Of a stretch of 64,000 nt of DNA, positions 26,105 through 36,400 are shown in pieces. Source of the stretch: Pampus argenteus (lineage: Eukaryota > Chordata > Actinopteri > Scombriformes > Stromateidae); NCBI GenBank assembly GCA_036937835.1, contig CM072875.1:14025001-14089000 (forward strand), read 5' to 3'. Each line of letters begins with the position of its first letter. The stretch's first letter is position 1. A program made the position numbers and the translations under genes. Below the pieces are notes generated by a model that did not search any database, had not been told where the DNA came from, and worked only from the letters and a program-made list of their open reading frames with translations.

Positions 26105-28125
26105 GTACGTATTTGATTTGTATGATGCCATTTAAGACATCATTGTGTCAGTAATGCAATGATATTGCATTAGTAAAATAAATACAATGATGAAGATATG
26201 ATAAATGAACAAGGTTAGTAGGTAGGTTTGTTTAACAATATGAAAAGTAGGTAATTGAAGCTCTTTTCTGTTTTTGTCATTGCTGTCACCAGATCAGGAA
26301 CACCAAGATTGAGATGCTGGAGGAAGAACTGAGACGTCTTAAGGAAGACCTCCAAGATCGTAATCAGAAAAACAAATCTCTGGAGGATGCTATGGACTCC
26401 TACAAACTGGACCTCACTCAGTTAAAAGACCAGCTGATGCAAATTAAATACCAGCTGGAGGAAGAAAAGAGGAAAAGAAGGCTGGCAGAGGAGCGCTACA
26501 CTAGCCAACAAGAAGAGTACGAGGCAGCTGTCCGCCGCAGACAGAAAGAACTGGAAGAATTTAACTGGAACAAGATTGACTTGGAAAAGGCTGTGAAGGA
26601 CAAGGAATGTGAACTGGAGAGGATGAAGATACGGTTAGAGGAGGAGGCAACACGTCGACGAAATGCTGAATCAGATATCTCAAAGGTAAGAACACAGTGC
26701 ACCCAAGAGATTAATCATCTTAAACAGACATATGAGACAGAGATCAACATTACCAAGACTACGATCCAGAAAGTCTCACAACAGAAAGAAGAAGACACAA
26801 CAGAACTGAGACTGCAATGTGACAGACTCACTGCTGAGAAGAGAGATCTAGAAGAGGAGCTGAGGAGACTGAAACTCTCAATTGCTCACACAGAAGAGCA
26901 GAAAAGCAGAGCAGAGCAGGAAGCATGCCAGCAGAGGGCCTCAGTTACACAAGAGACAAGGATTCGTAATGAGCTGGAGGTGCAGGTGAGAATGCTCACG
27001 CAGCAGAGAGGAGAGGATGATTTCAAACTAAAAGAGGCTGCCAAAAACAATGAGGAAAAGAGCAGGCAGATCAGCACACTAACATTTAACCTGGAGGACG
27101 AGGGGAAGAAGAGGAGAGCTCTGGAAATGGAAATCAGTCACCTGAAACAGGTTGAGGAAGAGCTCAAGGCAAAGAACACCTCCTATCTGGAGGCAATCAA
27201 CAAGCTTAAAGTGTCTGAGCAGGAGATGCGCATCACCAGAGTGGAGCTGGAGAAGCAGACCAGTGAGAAAACCAAGGCTGAGCAGAGTTCTGCAAGGCTG
27301 CAATACCGTATCCGTGAGCTTCAGTGCTCTTTGGATGGGATGGAAGTTGAGTTGGAGAAGCAAAAGAAAGCAACCCAGGAGGAGTTCACACGTAGAAAGA
27401 GAATAGAGGCAGAGTTGGAGAGGATGACAAACACTTGCAGAGAGCACACCACCACAATTAACTCCCTGAAATCTATCCAGATAGAGACCTCAACTTCTGC
27501 TAGGAAGTATGAGCAGGACCTTGGGGCCCTCCGGGAGGCCCTGGACAAGAGCATAAGGGAGCATAAAGTCACCAAGGAGGAACTGGCAGCTGCTACTGCT
27601 GAGCTGAAGATACTGAAACAGAAACTCCAGCAGGAGCAGGCCCGGATTCATGAGCTCAACCAACGTAACGAGAGTCTCTATAAGACCATTGAAGAGAAGA
27701 GCCGCCAGCTTAACGAATACATTACTGAGACTGAAAAGTTGAAGATTCTGACACAGAACCTGACAAAGGAGAGACTGCGGCTCGAGGAGGAGTTGAGAGC
27801 AGTTAAACAGGAGAGAGATGAGCTGAAGCTTAGCAAAGACACCACTGATGGCGAGACTGCCAAACAGATCACAGCGCTGCATGTCCAGCTTCAGAGTAGT
27901 GCCAAAAGGACAGCGGAGCTCCAGGCTCTCATCAATGACGTCACCAAGGAGAGAGAAAAGCTTAATTTGGAAATAGACAAATTCCAAAAGCAATCTATTG
28001 AGGTACTTTTGATTGCATTGAAGGATCATCTCCATATAATTCAACTAATTTCATATTTTGACTGCTTTTGCATGTGTTGGTGCATTAATATTAAGCTAAT
28101 TTCCCAGATTTTGAGATTAATAAAG

Positions 28126-28217
<92 letters not shown>

Positions 28218-31200
28218 GATCTATCGATCTATATAAACTATCACATATGTATATGTATATATATATGTATATATACACATATATATACATATACGGTACA
28301 TATGTATATATATATGTGTGTATATATATATATGTGTGTGTGTGTGTATATATATATATTTGTGTGTTTCATAGATACATGTTTACAGCATCATTTGGTT
28401 CCATGGACATGTTATTATGTTATTCAGAAGATTAAATAGATTTTTATAGAAATTTGCATTTTTGTAATGTCTTGTCTTTTCTCTCCATAGACCTCCAAGC
28501 GTATGCATGAGTCCCACAGCCAATACAGTGAGCTGCTGCTGGAGAGGGACAGTTTGCTATCCAAGCTTAAACTGCTGGAGCAGGACAAGAACCGTTCTAA
28601 GTGCCTAGAAGAGGAGCTCACCCGCATCAAGCTCACACTAGAGACTGAGCAACGCAACAAACAGCGCTTACAGGGTGAAAAAAATACCATCGACAAGGAT
28701 TTTGCTTATATGAAGAGCCAGTATGAGCTGAAAGACAGCCAGATTAGGCAGTGTGAAACAGACAGGGACAGAGCTGATCGAGAGAGGCTTTCTCTGAAGA
28801 ATGAGATTGAGAAGCTTATGAGGGAGCTAAAGAGTGTTGAGGAGAGGTACAAGGGCAGGCTGTTGATCTCTGAAAAGGAATCTTCAGACTTGGCTCTTAA
28901 GATAGATTCCCTGGAGAGAGAGATACAGAGGCTGCAGCAGAGACCCAGCACTTCATTGAAACAGACCCAGACAGATGAGAAGATCCCAACTGTTGATCCT
29001 TCCAAGCTGGTATTTGATGGGGTACGCCACAAAGTCACAGCCCACCAGCTTTGTGACTGTGGTATAATTAGTAAATCCACTCTAGATCAGCTCCTGAAGG
29101 GGAAAAAGACAGTTTATGAGGTTGCTATGGACATCCAACTTAGTCTCAAGGGTACTGGCATTATTGCTGGCATGACAACAGGTTGTCAAGGGAAAATGCC
29201 ATTCACCAAAGCCAAAAACAACAACTTCCTCAGCCCAGAAAGCAGCCTCATGCTCTTGGAAGCTCAAGCAGCAACAGGCTACATTGTGGACCCCTGTTTT
29301 AATGAGAAGATGCCTGTGGATACTGCCTGTTCTAGAGGGATTGTGGAGACAGAAGACAGAGACACCTTGGTTACAGCTGAAGCAGCGAGTACAGGGTTCA
29401 AAGATCCATACACTGGTAAAGTGTTATCTGTGGGGCAGGCTTGCAAACAGGGCCGAGTGGACAAAGAGACAGCAATCCGCTTGCTCCAGGCTCAGGAGTC
29501 TGTTGGAGGAATATTGGACCCTGTTCTGAGTGTGTTCCTGCCAAAAGATCTCGCTTTGGATCGCAATCTTATTGATGAGGAGCTCTATAGAGCTCTGAAC
29601 AAAAAACCCACTTGCTACCTGGATCCATTGACAGGAAAGAAGATAAGCTACAGTGACCTTAAGAAGAAGTGTACAGTGGAACCTGTGTCTGGCTTGCTTC
29701 TGCTCCCTGGCCCAGAAAAGCCCATGACAGTAAAGGGTATCCGTGGTGAAGTCTCTGTCACAGACCTCATCGACTCTGAACTGCTGGATGAAACTGACTT
29801 GCAGAAGATAAACCAGGGTAAGCTCTCAGTCAAAGATATTGAAGACAAGCTGAGGTCCTATCTCTATGGCTCCACCTGTATTGCAGGGCTCTATGATGAG
29901 GCAGATGACAGAATATTACCCTTCTATCAGGCAATGAAAGACGGTCTACTGATGAGAGGAACCACCCTGGAGCTTCTTGAGGCACAAGCTGCATCTGGCT
30001 TCATTGTTGATCCAGTCAACAACATCTTCCTAACAGTGGAGGAGGCCACTAAAAGAGGCCTAGTTGGAAAAGAGTTTAAGAATAAGCTGTTGTCTGCAGA
30101 AAAGGCTGTAACTGGATACAGAGACCCATCCACTGGAAAGACAATCTCCCTCTTCCAGGCTATTGAGAAAGATCTCATTGAGAAAGGTCATGGAATCCGT
30201 CTGCTTGAGGCCCAAATTGCCAGTGGTGGCATTATTGACCCCATACATAGCCACCGTATTGATGTTTCTGTTGCCTATAAAAGAGGGTATTTTGATGAGG
30301 AGATGAATGAGATCCTATCCTATGAAGGAGATGACACAAAAGGGTTCTTTGACCCTAATACCAAGGATAACCTGACATATCTTGAACTGAAGGATAGGTG
30401 CATCACAGATTGCAAGACAGGCCTGATACTTCTGCCACTAAGAGACAGGAAGAAGCCCCAGAAAACACAAGAGAGCCGTACCAATGTCCTCCGCAAGAGG
30501 CGGGTGGTGATCGTTGACCCAGACACTGGGCTGGAGATGTCAGTGAGAGAGGCCTATCACCGGGAGCTAATTGATTATGACACTTTCCTGGACTTGTCAG
30601 AGCAGGAGTGTGAGTGGGAGGAAATAACTATTACAGGCTCAGATGGGTCTGAACGTTTGATGATAGTGGATAGGAAAACAGGAACCCAGTATGATATCCT
30701 GGACTGCCTGGACCATGGTATCATTGACCGGAAGTCTTTTGATCAGTATAAAGCTGGAGCACTAACTTTGACACAGTTTGCCGACCAAATTATCAGCAAA
30801 ACCAGCAGCACTGAGTTGACCATTGCAACAAGCAATGTTGATGACGTGGTCACCTGCAGCAGTCCCACCCCATCCTCTCCTACAGTTCGCAAACGCTTCA
30901 GTAGTGTTTCTATTACAGTCTCTCCCCCAGAGATGTTTGATGACCAGAGCCCTGTGGCGGCCATATTTGACACCGAGACTTTGGAGAAGATAACTATTAC
31001 AGAGGGGCTTCGAAGAGGCATAATTGATACTATTACAGCACAGAGGCTGCTGGAGGCTCAGGCTTGCACTGGGGGCATTATCAATCCTGCCACTGGTGAG
31101 CGACTGTCACTGCAGGATTCTGTCCATCAGGGTATCATTGAGGAAAGCATGGCCAATAACCTGAAACCTGCTCAGAAAGCCTATGTTGGATTTGAGGATG

Positions 31201-31700
31201 TGAAGACTAAAAGAAGGATGTCTGCAGCAGAGGCAGTGAAGGAGACATGGCTGCCATATGAGGCTGGTCAGAGATTCCTGGAGTTTCAGTACCTGACAGG
31301 AGGCCTGATAGAGCCCGGCTCTGGACATCGCGTTGCCATTGAAGAGGCTATTCGCAGAAGTTGGTTAGATGGTAAAGCGGCCCAGAAGCTTCAGGATACA
31401 CGCAACCACCAGAAGAACCTAACCTGTCCCAGGACCAAACTGAAGACCTCCTACAAGGAAGCCATGGACAGCTGCATGGTGGAGGAAAGCAATGGTATGA
31501 AGATGCTACAGGCCACCTCAATGTCCACCAAGGGAATCAGTAGCCCTTACAATGTCTCTAACCCAGGATCTCGCTCTGGGTCCAGGGCTGGTTCTCGTAC
31601 TGGCTCCAGAAGTGGATCTCGTAGAGGCAGTGTGGATTACTCATCTTCTTACACTTATAGCTTCTCATCCAGCAGCATTACCAATAGCTCCAACGCTTAA
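16403..31700 (+). CDS. dsp: Desmoplakin, complete, 24 coding exons, ~2658 aa
   Basis: Desmoplakin is the plakin that ties intermediate filaments to desmosomal plakoglobin/plakophilin. Exons: 16403-16632, 17578-17662, 17914-18032, 18274-18418, 20173-20298, 20449-20508, 20625-20792, 20935-21039, 21125-21220, 21352-21477, 21799-21951, 22095-22249, 22671-22797, 22993-23179, 23297-23502, 23716-23897, 24093-24231, 24728-24921, 25064-25226, 25463-25546, 25646-25753, 26006-26104, 26293-28002, 28491-31700. They sum to 7977 nt with matching phases. The 24-exon plan and the two giant last exons match mammalian DSP. Human DSP-I is 2871 residues, and the difference is mostly in the rod. All introns appear GT-AG except intron 19 (GC-AG). 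Teleosts carry two dsp copies, and I cannot say which this is. Confidence 0.96.
19095..19290 (+). repeat. Purine-rich tract in dsp intron 4
   Basis: About 200 bases are strongly biased to A and G on the plus strand (many GAAAGAGG and GAGAGAAAA runs). This is low-complexity sequence in the long intron between exons 4 and 5 (18419-20172), which otherwise shows nothing recognisable. Confidence 0.6.
25227..25462 (+). other. dsp: dsp intron 19 with a GC-AG splice pair
   Basis: Exon 19 ends ...AACCAGCAGAAG and is followed by GCATGT. Exon 20 begins after TGTGCAG with GCGCTTCATAAT. Only the GC donor at 25227-25228 keeps frame and gives the conserved LNQQK-ALHNEI junction. The nearest GT, four bases downstream, would shift the frame. 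Confidence 0.75.
26293..28002 (+). CDS. dsp: dsp exon 23: coiled-coil rod
   Basis: This exon has 570 codons (residues 1020-1589), starting IRNTKIEMLEEELRRLKE and ending NLEIDKFQKQSIE before gtactt. The whole exon is heptad-rich, highly charged (E/K/R/Q) coiled coil for parallel dimerisation, without Pro. It contains the conserved YETEINITKTT motif once (26731-26763). The corresponding human exon is roughly 765 codons. An internal in-frame donor lies at 26686 (separate entry). Confidence 0.95.
26680..26691 (+). promoter_or_regulatory. dsp: Internal alternative splice donor in dsp exon 23 (desmoplakin II type)
   Basis: The sequence TCAAAG|GTAAGA is a near-consensus donor inside the coding exon, in phase 0, encoding SK|VR. 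It sits at the same residue position as the donor that produces mammalian desmoplakin II (after ELAK, before VRN). Joining 26685 to 28491 would remove 439 residues in frame and leave a protein of about 2219 aa. Use of the site in this species is inferred, not shown. Confidence 0.65.
28126..28231. repeat. (TATC)n microsatellite with retroelement-like lead-in
   Basis: About 25 TATC units, ending with a few ATCG variants, lie in dsp intron 23. The preceding CAGATTTTGAGATTAATAAAG (about 28105-28125) resembles the 3' end of fish LINE/SINE copies, whose tails often expand as TATC. Mixed TA/TG repeats continue to about 28365. Confidence 0.9.
28491..31700 (+). CDS. dsp: dsp exon 24: end of rod, plakin-repeat tail, GSR C-terminus
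   Basis: This is the last exon, 1070 codons with the TAA stop (residues 1590-2658). The first ~150 codons finish the coiled coil. Plakin repeats start near residue 1755 (KLVFDGVRHKV). They form three modules recognisable by LLEAQ...(G)IVDP or IIDP units near residues 1844, 1923, 2083, 2159 and 2440. These modules bind intermediate filaments. The linkers LRKRRVVIVDPDTG and CEWEEITITGSDGS are nearly identical to human. The end is a GSR-rich tail followed by a Ser/Tyr-rich terminus. This is the best conserved part of the gene. Confidence 0.97.
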   Translation, partial: TSKRMHESHSQYSELLLERDSLLSKLKLLEQDKNRSKCLEEELTRIKLTLETEQRNKQRLQGEKNTIDKDFAYMKSQYELKDSQIRQCETDRDRADRERLSLKNEIEKLMRELKSVEERYKGRLLISEKESSDLALKIDSLEREIQRLQQRPSTSLKQTQTDEKIPTVDPSKLVFDGVRHKVTAHQLCDCGIISKSTLDQLLKGKKTVYEVAMDIQLSLKGTGIIAGMTTGCQGKMPFTKAKNNNFLSPESSLMLLEAQAATGYIVDPCFNEKMPVDTACSRGIVETEDRDTLVTAEAASTGFKDPYTGKVLSVGQACKQGRVDKETAIRLLQAQESVGGILDPVLSVFLPKDLALDRNLIDEELYRALNKKPTCYLDPLTGKKISYSDLKKKCTVEPVSGLLLLPGPEKPMTVKGIRGEVSVTDLIDSELLDETDLQKINQGKLSVKDIEDKLRSYLYGSTCIAGLYDEADDRILPFYQAMKDGLLMRGTTLELLEAQAASGFIVDPVNNIFLTVEEATKRGLVGKEFKNKLLSAEKAVTGYRDPSTGKTISLFQAIEKDLIEKGHGIRLLEAQIASGGIIDPIHSHRIDVSVAYKRGYFDEEMNEILSYEGDDTKGFFDPNTKDNLTYLELKDRCITDCKTGLILLPLRDRKKPQKTQESRTNVLRKRRVVIVDPDTGLEMSVREAYHRELIDYDTFLDLSEQECEWEEITITGSDGSERLMIVDRKTGTQYDILDCLDHGIIDRKSFDQYKAGALTLTQFADQIISKTSSTELTIATSNVDDVVTCSSPTPSSPTVRKRFSSVSITVSPPEMFDDQSPVAAIFDTETLEKITITEGLRRGIIDTITAQRLLEAQACTGGIINPATGERLSLQDSVHQGIIEESMANNLKPAQKAYVGFEDVKTKRRMSAAEAVKETWLPYEAGQRFLEFQYLTGGLIEPGSGHRVAIEEAIRRSWLDGKAAQKLQDTRNHQKNLTCPRTKLKTSYKEAMDSCMVEESNGMKMLQATSMSTKGISSPYNVSNPGSRSGSRAGSRTGSRSGSRRGSVDYSSSYTYSFSSSSITNSSNA
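31566..31631 (+). repeat. dsp: dsp C-terminal GSR repeat tract
   Basis: Five GSR units separated by S, A, T or S and followed by RRGS are encoded here. In human desmoplakin the same tract carries a Ser (GSRRGS) whose phosphorylation, together with Arg methylation, lowers keratin binding. The RRGS site is kept. Confidence 0.9.
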
Positions 31701-32240
31701 TGCACAACATAGAATAAGAATGAAACTTTTTATTACTAGCAGTTCCTATGCAGTTTAAGTACTATTTAACCGTTTGCTTGTTTCTGCTTCCTACAATATT
31801 TAGAGAGGTTTGTTAAATACTGATTTGTTTTAATTGTTAGTTATTGCAATTTTTTGGTAATTTGGTGTTTCATTAACCTTAATGCTGAGTATATGTTATA
31901 ATGTATACATATTAAATGTGGATGGATAGATTTGCTACAGCTCATTTTAATATATGGCTTTTTTTTTAGAATGTAACATTTTATTTTAAATATGCTTTTT
32001 GACATCAGCTCCAGCATACCCTCACAATTAATTTAGTTATTTTCACAGCTTATTGTGGCTTGACTTATATTCTCCTATATCTTTTAGAAAAATGTTAAAT
32101 GATAATTGTATATGTTGATTTTTGGCTTAAAATACTGACTTGAAGTAATGATCAACTATAAAAAAATATCTTTGCCACTAAAATGTCATTCATATGTGAT
32201 TTTTAAAAAAAATAAATAAATAAAGGTGTCATTACAAATT
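31701..32240 (+). terminator. dsp: dsp 3'UTR and poly(A) signals
   Basis: AT-rich sequence follows the TAA stop. Three overlapping AATAAA hexamers lie at 32211-32224, about 510 bases past the stop, and no stronger signal is seen before them. The cleavage site is inferred to be within about 30 bases. Confidence 0.65.
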
Positions 32241-32879
32241 TGATTCACTCATTTGTTTACCTGCTGGATATCTCAATTCACTAGGCTTACATATATATAC
32301 AATATCCATTGTTTCCTGTGGGTGGCGCTAATTGCCATGCTTCAATCTATTTAATTGCAAACCTTTTTGCTCACCACAGCACATTTAACAGTTTACCAGA
32401 GGTATAAAATGAAAATTGTACACTTTAGCTGCAGTATAATATTGGCAGGACTGTAGTATTTTTAACTATTAACACAATCAAAGGGAACTTCACCAGCAAT
32501 GCATGAGCTGTCCTGTTGGAAATTTGACTTTGTCCATAAGTACTTACCCAAACAAAGTCTGGAGCCTTCAGACTAAAGCAACCTTTTCTGTACATTAACA
32601 GAGAATATGGATCATATAAGCAGGCCTTTTCGGTAATGTGTGGTTTTGGATTGTATAAATACAATCATGACCTGACCAGACTTGAAACTTAATTTTAGGT
32701 GATGTGGGTATAATAGTCAGGAGAAATATCTGGGTAAGGTTACATCTATGTCTGCAATTAGGCTTTATTATAGTTATGTCTCTAAAATTCTATATTATGA
32801 TGCAAAGGACTAATATGTAAACCAAATATCAAATTTATGTTTTGATATGTATGTTTAATTTATCACGACTTCTATCGTT

Positions 32880-33453
32880 CATTATCCAATCTTCACATAT
32901 TAAGTGGTGAGGGGGGGTCCTATGCAGGTTTGATGGAGGAAGTCTGAGGGTGAGAACAAATGGAGAGAAGCAGAGGGAGGAGGCCAAAGAGGGGAGGTAA
33001 AGGGGAGGGAATAAGGGAGACAACCCTAGCGGCGCAGTGGGAGGACTATCCCATGCCAGGACTTGTGGCGGCTACAGTGGCAGCCTGGACAGAAGGAAGT
33101 ACGCTGGGGGCTGAGCAGCAGCGACAGGCAGCAGGAGCAGCAGCAGCAGTGCAGGAACCGAGCAAGGGCTTTTTTAAGTTTAATTTTTATCACCGACAGG
33201 CACGGAAAAGGCCGAGAAGAGAACCGGGTTACAGCTCACAGGAGCAACTCTGAGAGCAAATTCCAGCAGAGGAAAAAAATGAGCCTCTCAGCCTGCACTA
33301 AGCCTGTATGACGGGCTGAGGACTCTTTGACTCAGGACTTCACCCCACTCTTTCTCTTTAAGCACCTCTGACAAAGGGATTCAGAGGGGGACAAAAAAAT
33401 TAAAAAAAAAAGAAGAAGAAGAGAATCAAAGTACTCGCTTTCATTGTGAGAAG
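32880..33453 (+). promoter_or_regulatory. tns3: Probable tns3 leader exon (5'UTR) with upstream region
   Basis: This block lies between the dsp poly(A) site and the tns3 coding exons. It is GC- and purine-rich, has a short CAG/GCAG repeat at 33127-33155, and ends GTGAGAAG followed by the good donor gtaagg at 33454. The first tns3 coding exon has a splice acceptor before its ATG, so an upstream non-coding exon is required, and this is the best candidate. The 5' edge is a guess. Other leader exons within 33454-39282 cannot be excluded. Confidence 0.5.
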
Positions 33454-36400
33454 GTAAGGTACTGAACTATTTCCACGGTCAATCATTATAGCAGGGAGGG
33501 TTTTTAAAGTCGGTCATTGCTTAAAAAGCAGGATTGGAGCTGCACACACTGGAGTAACTTTTTCAGCCTTTTTTTTCTCTCTTCTCTTCAGCCCTTTGCT
33601 CAGTCACATTTCATTGGGTTTGCTCATTTATCCAAAGTGCAAAACAGGGCTCTCTGTATTTATTTTGGCTCTGTTTCCCACTAAAACCAGGAGTGTGTCT
33701 GTGTGTGTGTGTGTGTGTGCCTCAGCTCTTTCAACAGGACCCTAAAGACAGAGAAGGGACTCATTCAAACTGAGCAAGCACTGATCTTGTGATTTTTTTT
33801 CTTTCTTTCTCTTTTAAATGTGAAATCTTTTACTTTAGCTTGAAGCTCTTGACCTCTTGAGTCTTTTTTCCACTTTTTTTTGCTTTTAAATGTCTTCCTC
33901 AATGAATTGTGTTTTGCAGTGGCTATAATTTGGGGTTCCTTGCTTTTGTGGGTTATGGTGAAGTGGAGTCCTTTTTTTTATAATGTGAAACATATGGGGC
34001 CATTCTTGTGGAGGACGTGTACCCAGCATTTTGTACAAACTGTCCATTGTTGACTGTTTGGTCTCTTCTGCCGGTGGATAAATGATGGAGACAGAGAGTG
34101 TAGCTTTTTTTTTCTTTCTTTGAGCTACAGCTGCTGCGTGGTATTTGCGGCCTTAGGGCTATGTTTCTCAGGCAGCCATTGTTGATGACATGTACAAGCG
34201 TCCTCACATCACAGCAGCTGCAGTCCTTCACCTGAATATCAGTCCCTCCCTTTCCCCTGCTTTCAGCTTGAAATCAGACACACACCTGCATTTACACCCT
34301 CCTGCGCACCTTTCTTCCAAGCAACATAAACCATGCAGGTTTGCTCCGAACATTTTGCAGGCTAAACTCTTTCAAGATTAGCTTTAATTACAGGCCCAGT
34401 GAGACAGGAGAAACATTTCTTTTTTGAACTGGCAATTATAGCTTTTGTTGCTGGTTATAATCTGAGGTCAGAGTCGTATTGAACAATATCTGTCTCTGAA
34501 GGTGAAAGAAATGTGTACCCGAGTCAAAGTCAGACACTCAAGAGTGTCCGTTTTTCTTTTTATTGATAACAGGCAGAAATTACAACAAGCTGGCAGTGAC
34601 AAATACATGGGGGATGCTGATAGTGTGGTTTGGACAGGTGGGTTGGCAAAGGGTTGGGGTTGCGTACTGTAAACAGAACACTGTGATCTAACAGCATGGG
34701 TCAGAGCACTGCAGCGTTTCATTTTGTCACAGCCACGCCACGGCCACTTGGCTGACATATGTAAGCCATTAAATGCAGAGAAGGAGACCCGGGGAAAAGG
34801 AAGGAGAATGAAAAGCAATAAAGGGTCACGAATGGCAAGAAAGAGGGGAACGAAAAACGGAGCTGGAGAGAATAAGTGAGAGTGGGAACGTAATTCATTC
34901 AGGAACACATTCCACTATGACCTTGGGATAGAAAACAGTAATTAGGGAGTACTTTAGGAGACTTAAGGGCGCACAGGCTGTCATTTTTATTCCTTTCAAA
35001 ATATCTCATGAAAATGTGGGACAAATACACGTTATACTTCCAGGCTTACTAAATAAACTTGCTAAAAATACACGCTGCCCTCTTCCGTGGCATTTTCTTC
35101 TATAGATTTCATGGTTTTGTTTTATTTCAGTTCTTCAGCAGCAGTGAATGAGTGTCAAAGCCGCAGCGTAAACATATAGAGCCCCTGACAGGAAAAGGCC
35201 AGAACAAACTGTGGCCTAGTCCCTTTCTGGGCCCTCAAACCAGCCTGTTATGTCACTCTGGACATGTTATCCCGCAGTGTGAGGCAAACGCTCCTGCCAA
35301 GTATAAATACAAGGCGGTTTGGAACAGTGAAGCTGATGGTATCAGAGTTATTAGGTGGCTATTAGATGTGAACGCTGAATACCAGCTGGAATCTACAGCC
35401 AGAGGATAAGGGCAGGAAACGAATGTGGTGTGGTTGTACAACCCCAGCCATCTGATGGAGTAGTAAACAGGCATGAATTGTTATTTTAATGTGCTGGGCA
35501 GACAATGAAATAAAGCTGATCGGAGAAAACGTAGCTTAAATATAGTAAAAACATTTCAGTACCGCAGGCCGCTGCAGGCAACCGGACTTCCTGAAGCGTT
35601 TATGACCCTTTTGGTGTGACTTGGGTTTGCAGACAAACAGCTTAGGAGACCGTTAATCTGTCCAGAGACTCCCAAAGAGACAGTGTGTTATATGTGTAGC
35701 TTATTTTTTTATAGGAAGGAAACATACATTTCTTACAAGATTTGTTGAATTGGCTTTATAACCCCGTTTTGAATTAAAGCTAAAGTCTTAGCAACGACAA
35801 CAATGCAGTACAAGTGTAACAAGGGGTTGGGAGCTATTGATGAATATCAGTGGATCTATTTTTATTTCAGTTGAATTGACCTATAGAAATATTCACTTCC
35901 TTCTGGCAGAAAATGGAGTGTGTTGCCATAACATCTCAATCATAAACCAGAGGCGAGAGGAGGGGGGGGTCACTTGATTGCTTTCATATGTATGCAGGGA
36001 TAGTTATAGTTTTCTTGAATTGGTTGTTGCAGCTTCTACAATATAAGGATTTGATGTTTTTCTACTTTATATCATTGTAACATTGAATACTTTTTTGGTT
36101 TTAATGTTTGCATTTTACAAATCAAAAAACAACAGAAAAACTGATAAACCCATCTCATCATTTCAAAACAGCGTATTTACCTTAAACCTTCCTCATTTGA
36201 CTAAAACTCTTTCTCTACACTGTGAAAGCAAAAAGCATTCTGTATGATGATGACCACACACACTAATCACTGATGGAAAATACAACCAGGGAGCCTGAAG
36301 ACGTGTAGCAATCAGCCTAATCACAGAAACAAACTTTCACGTAAGTGGATTTGGTTGCTTTGGCTTAAGACGAGTTTCGGGAGAGTCTTATTATTTGTGA

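Noticed and set aside
34468..34908. 146-codon minus-strand open frame in probable tns3 intron 1
   Set aside because: Hydrophobic/Ser/Pro-rich composition typical of the complement of purine-rich DNA, with no recognisable family.
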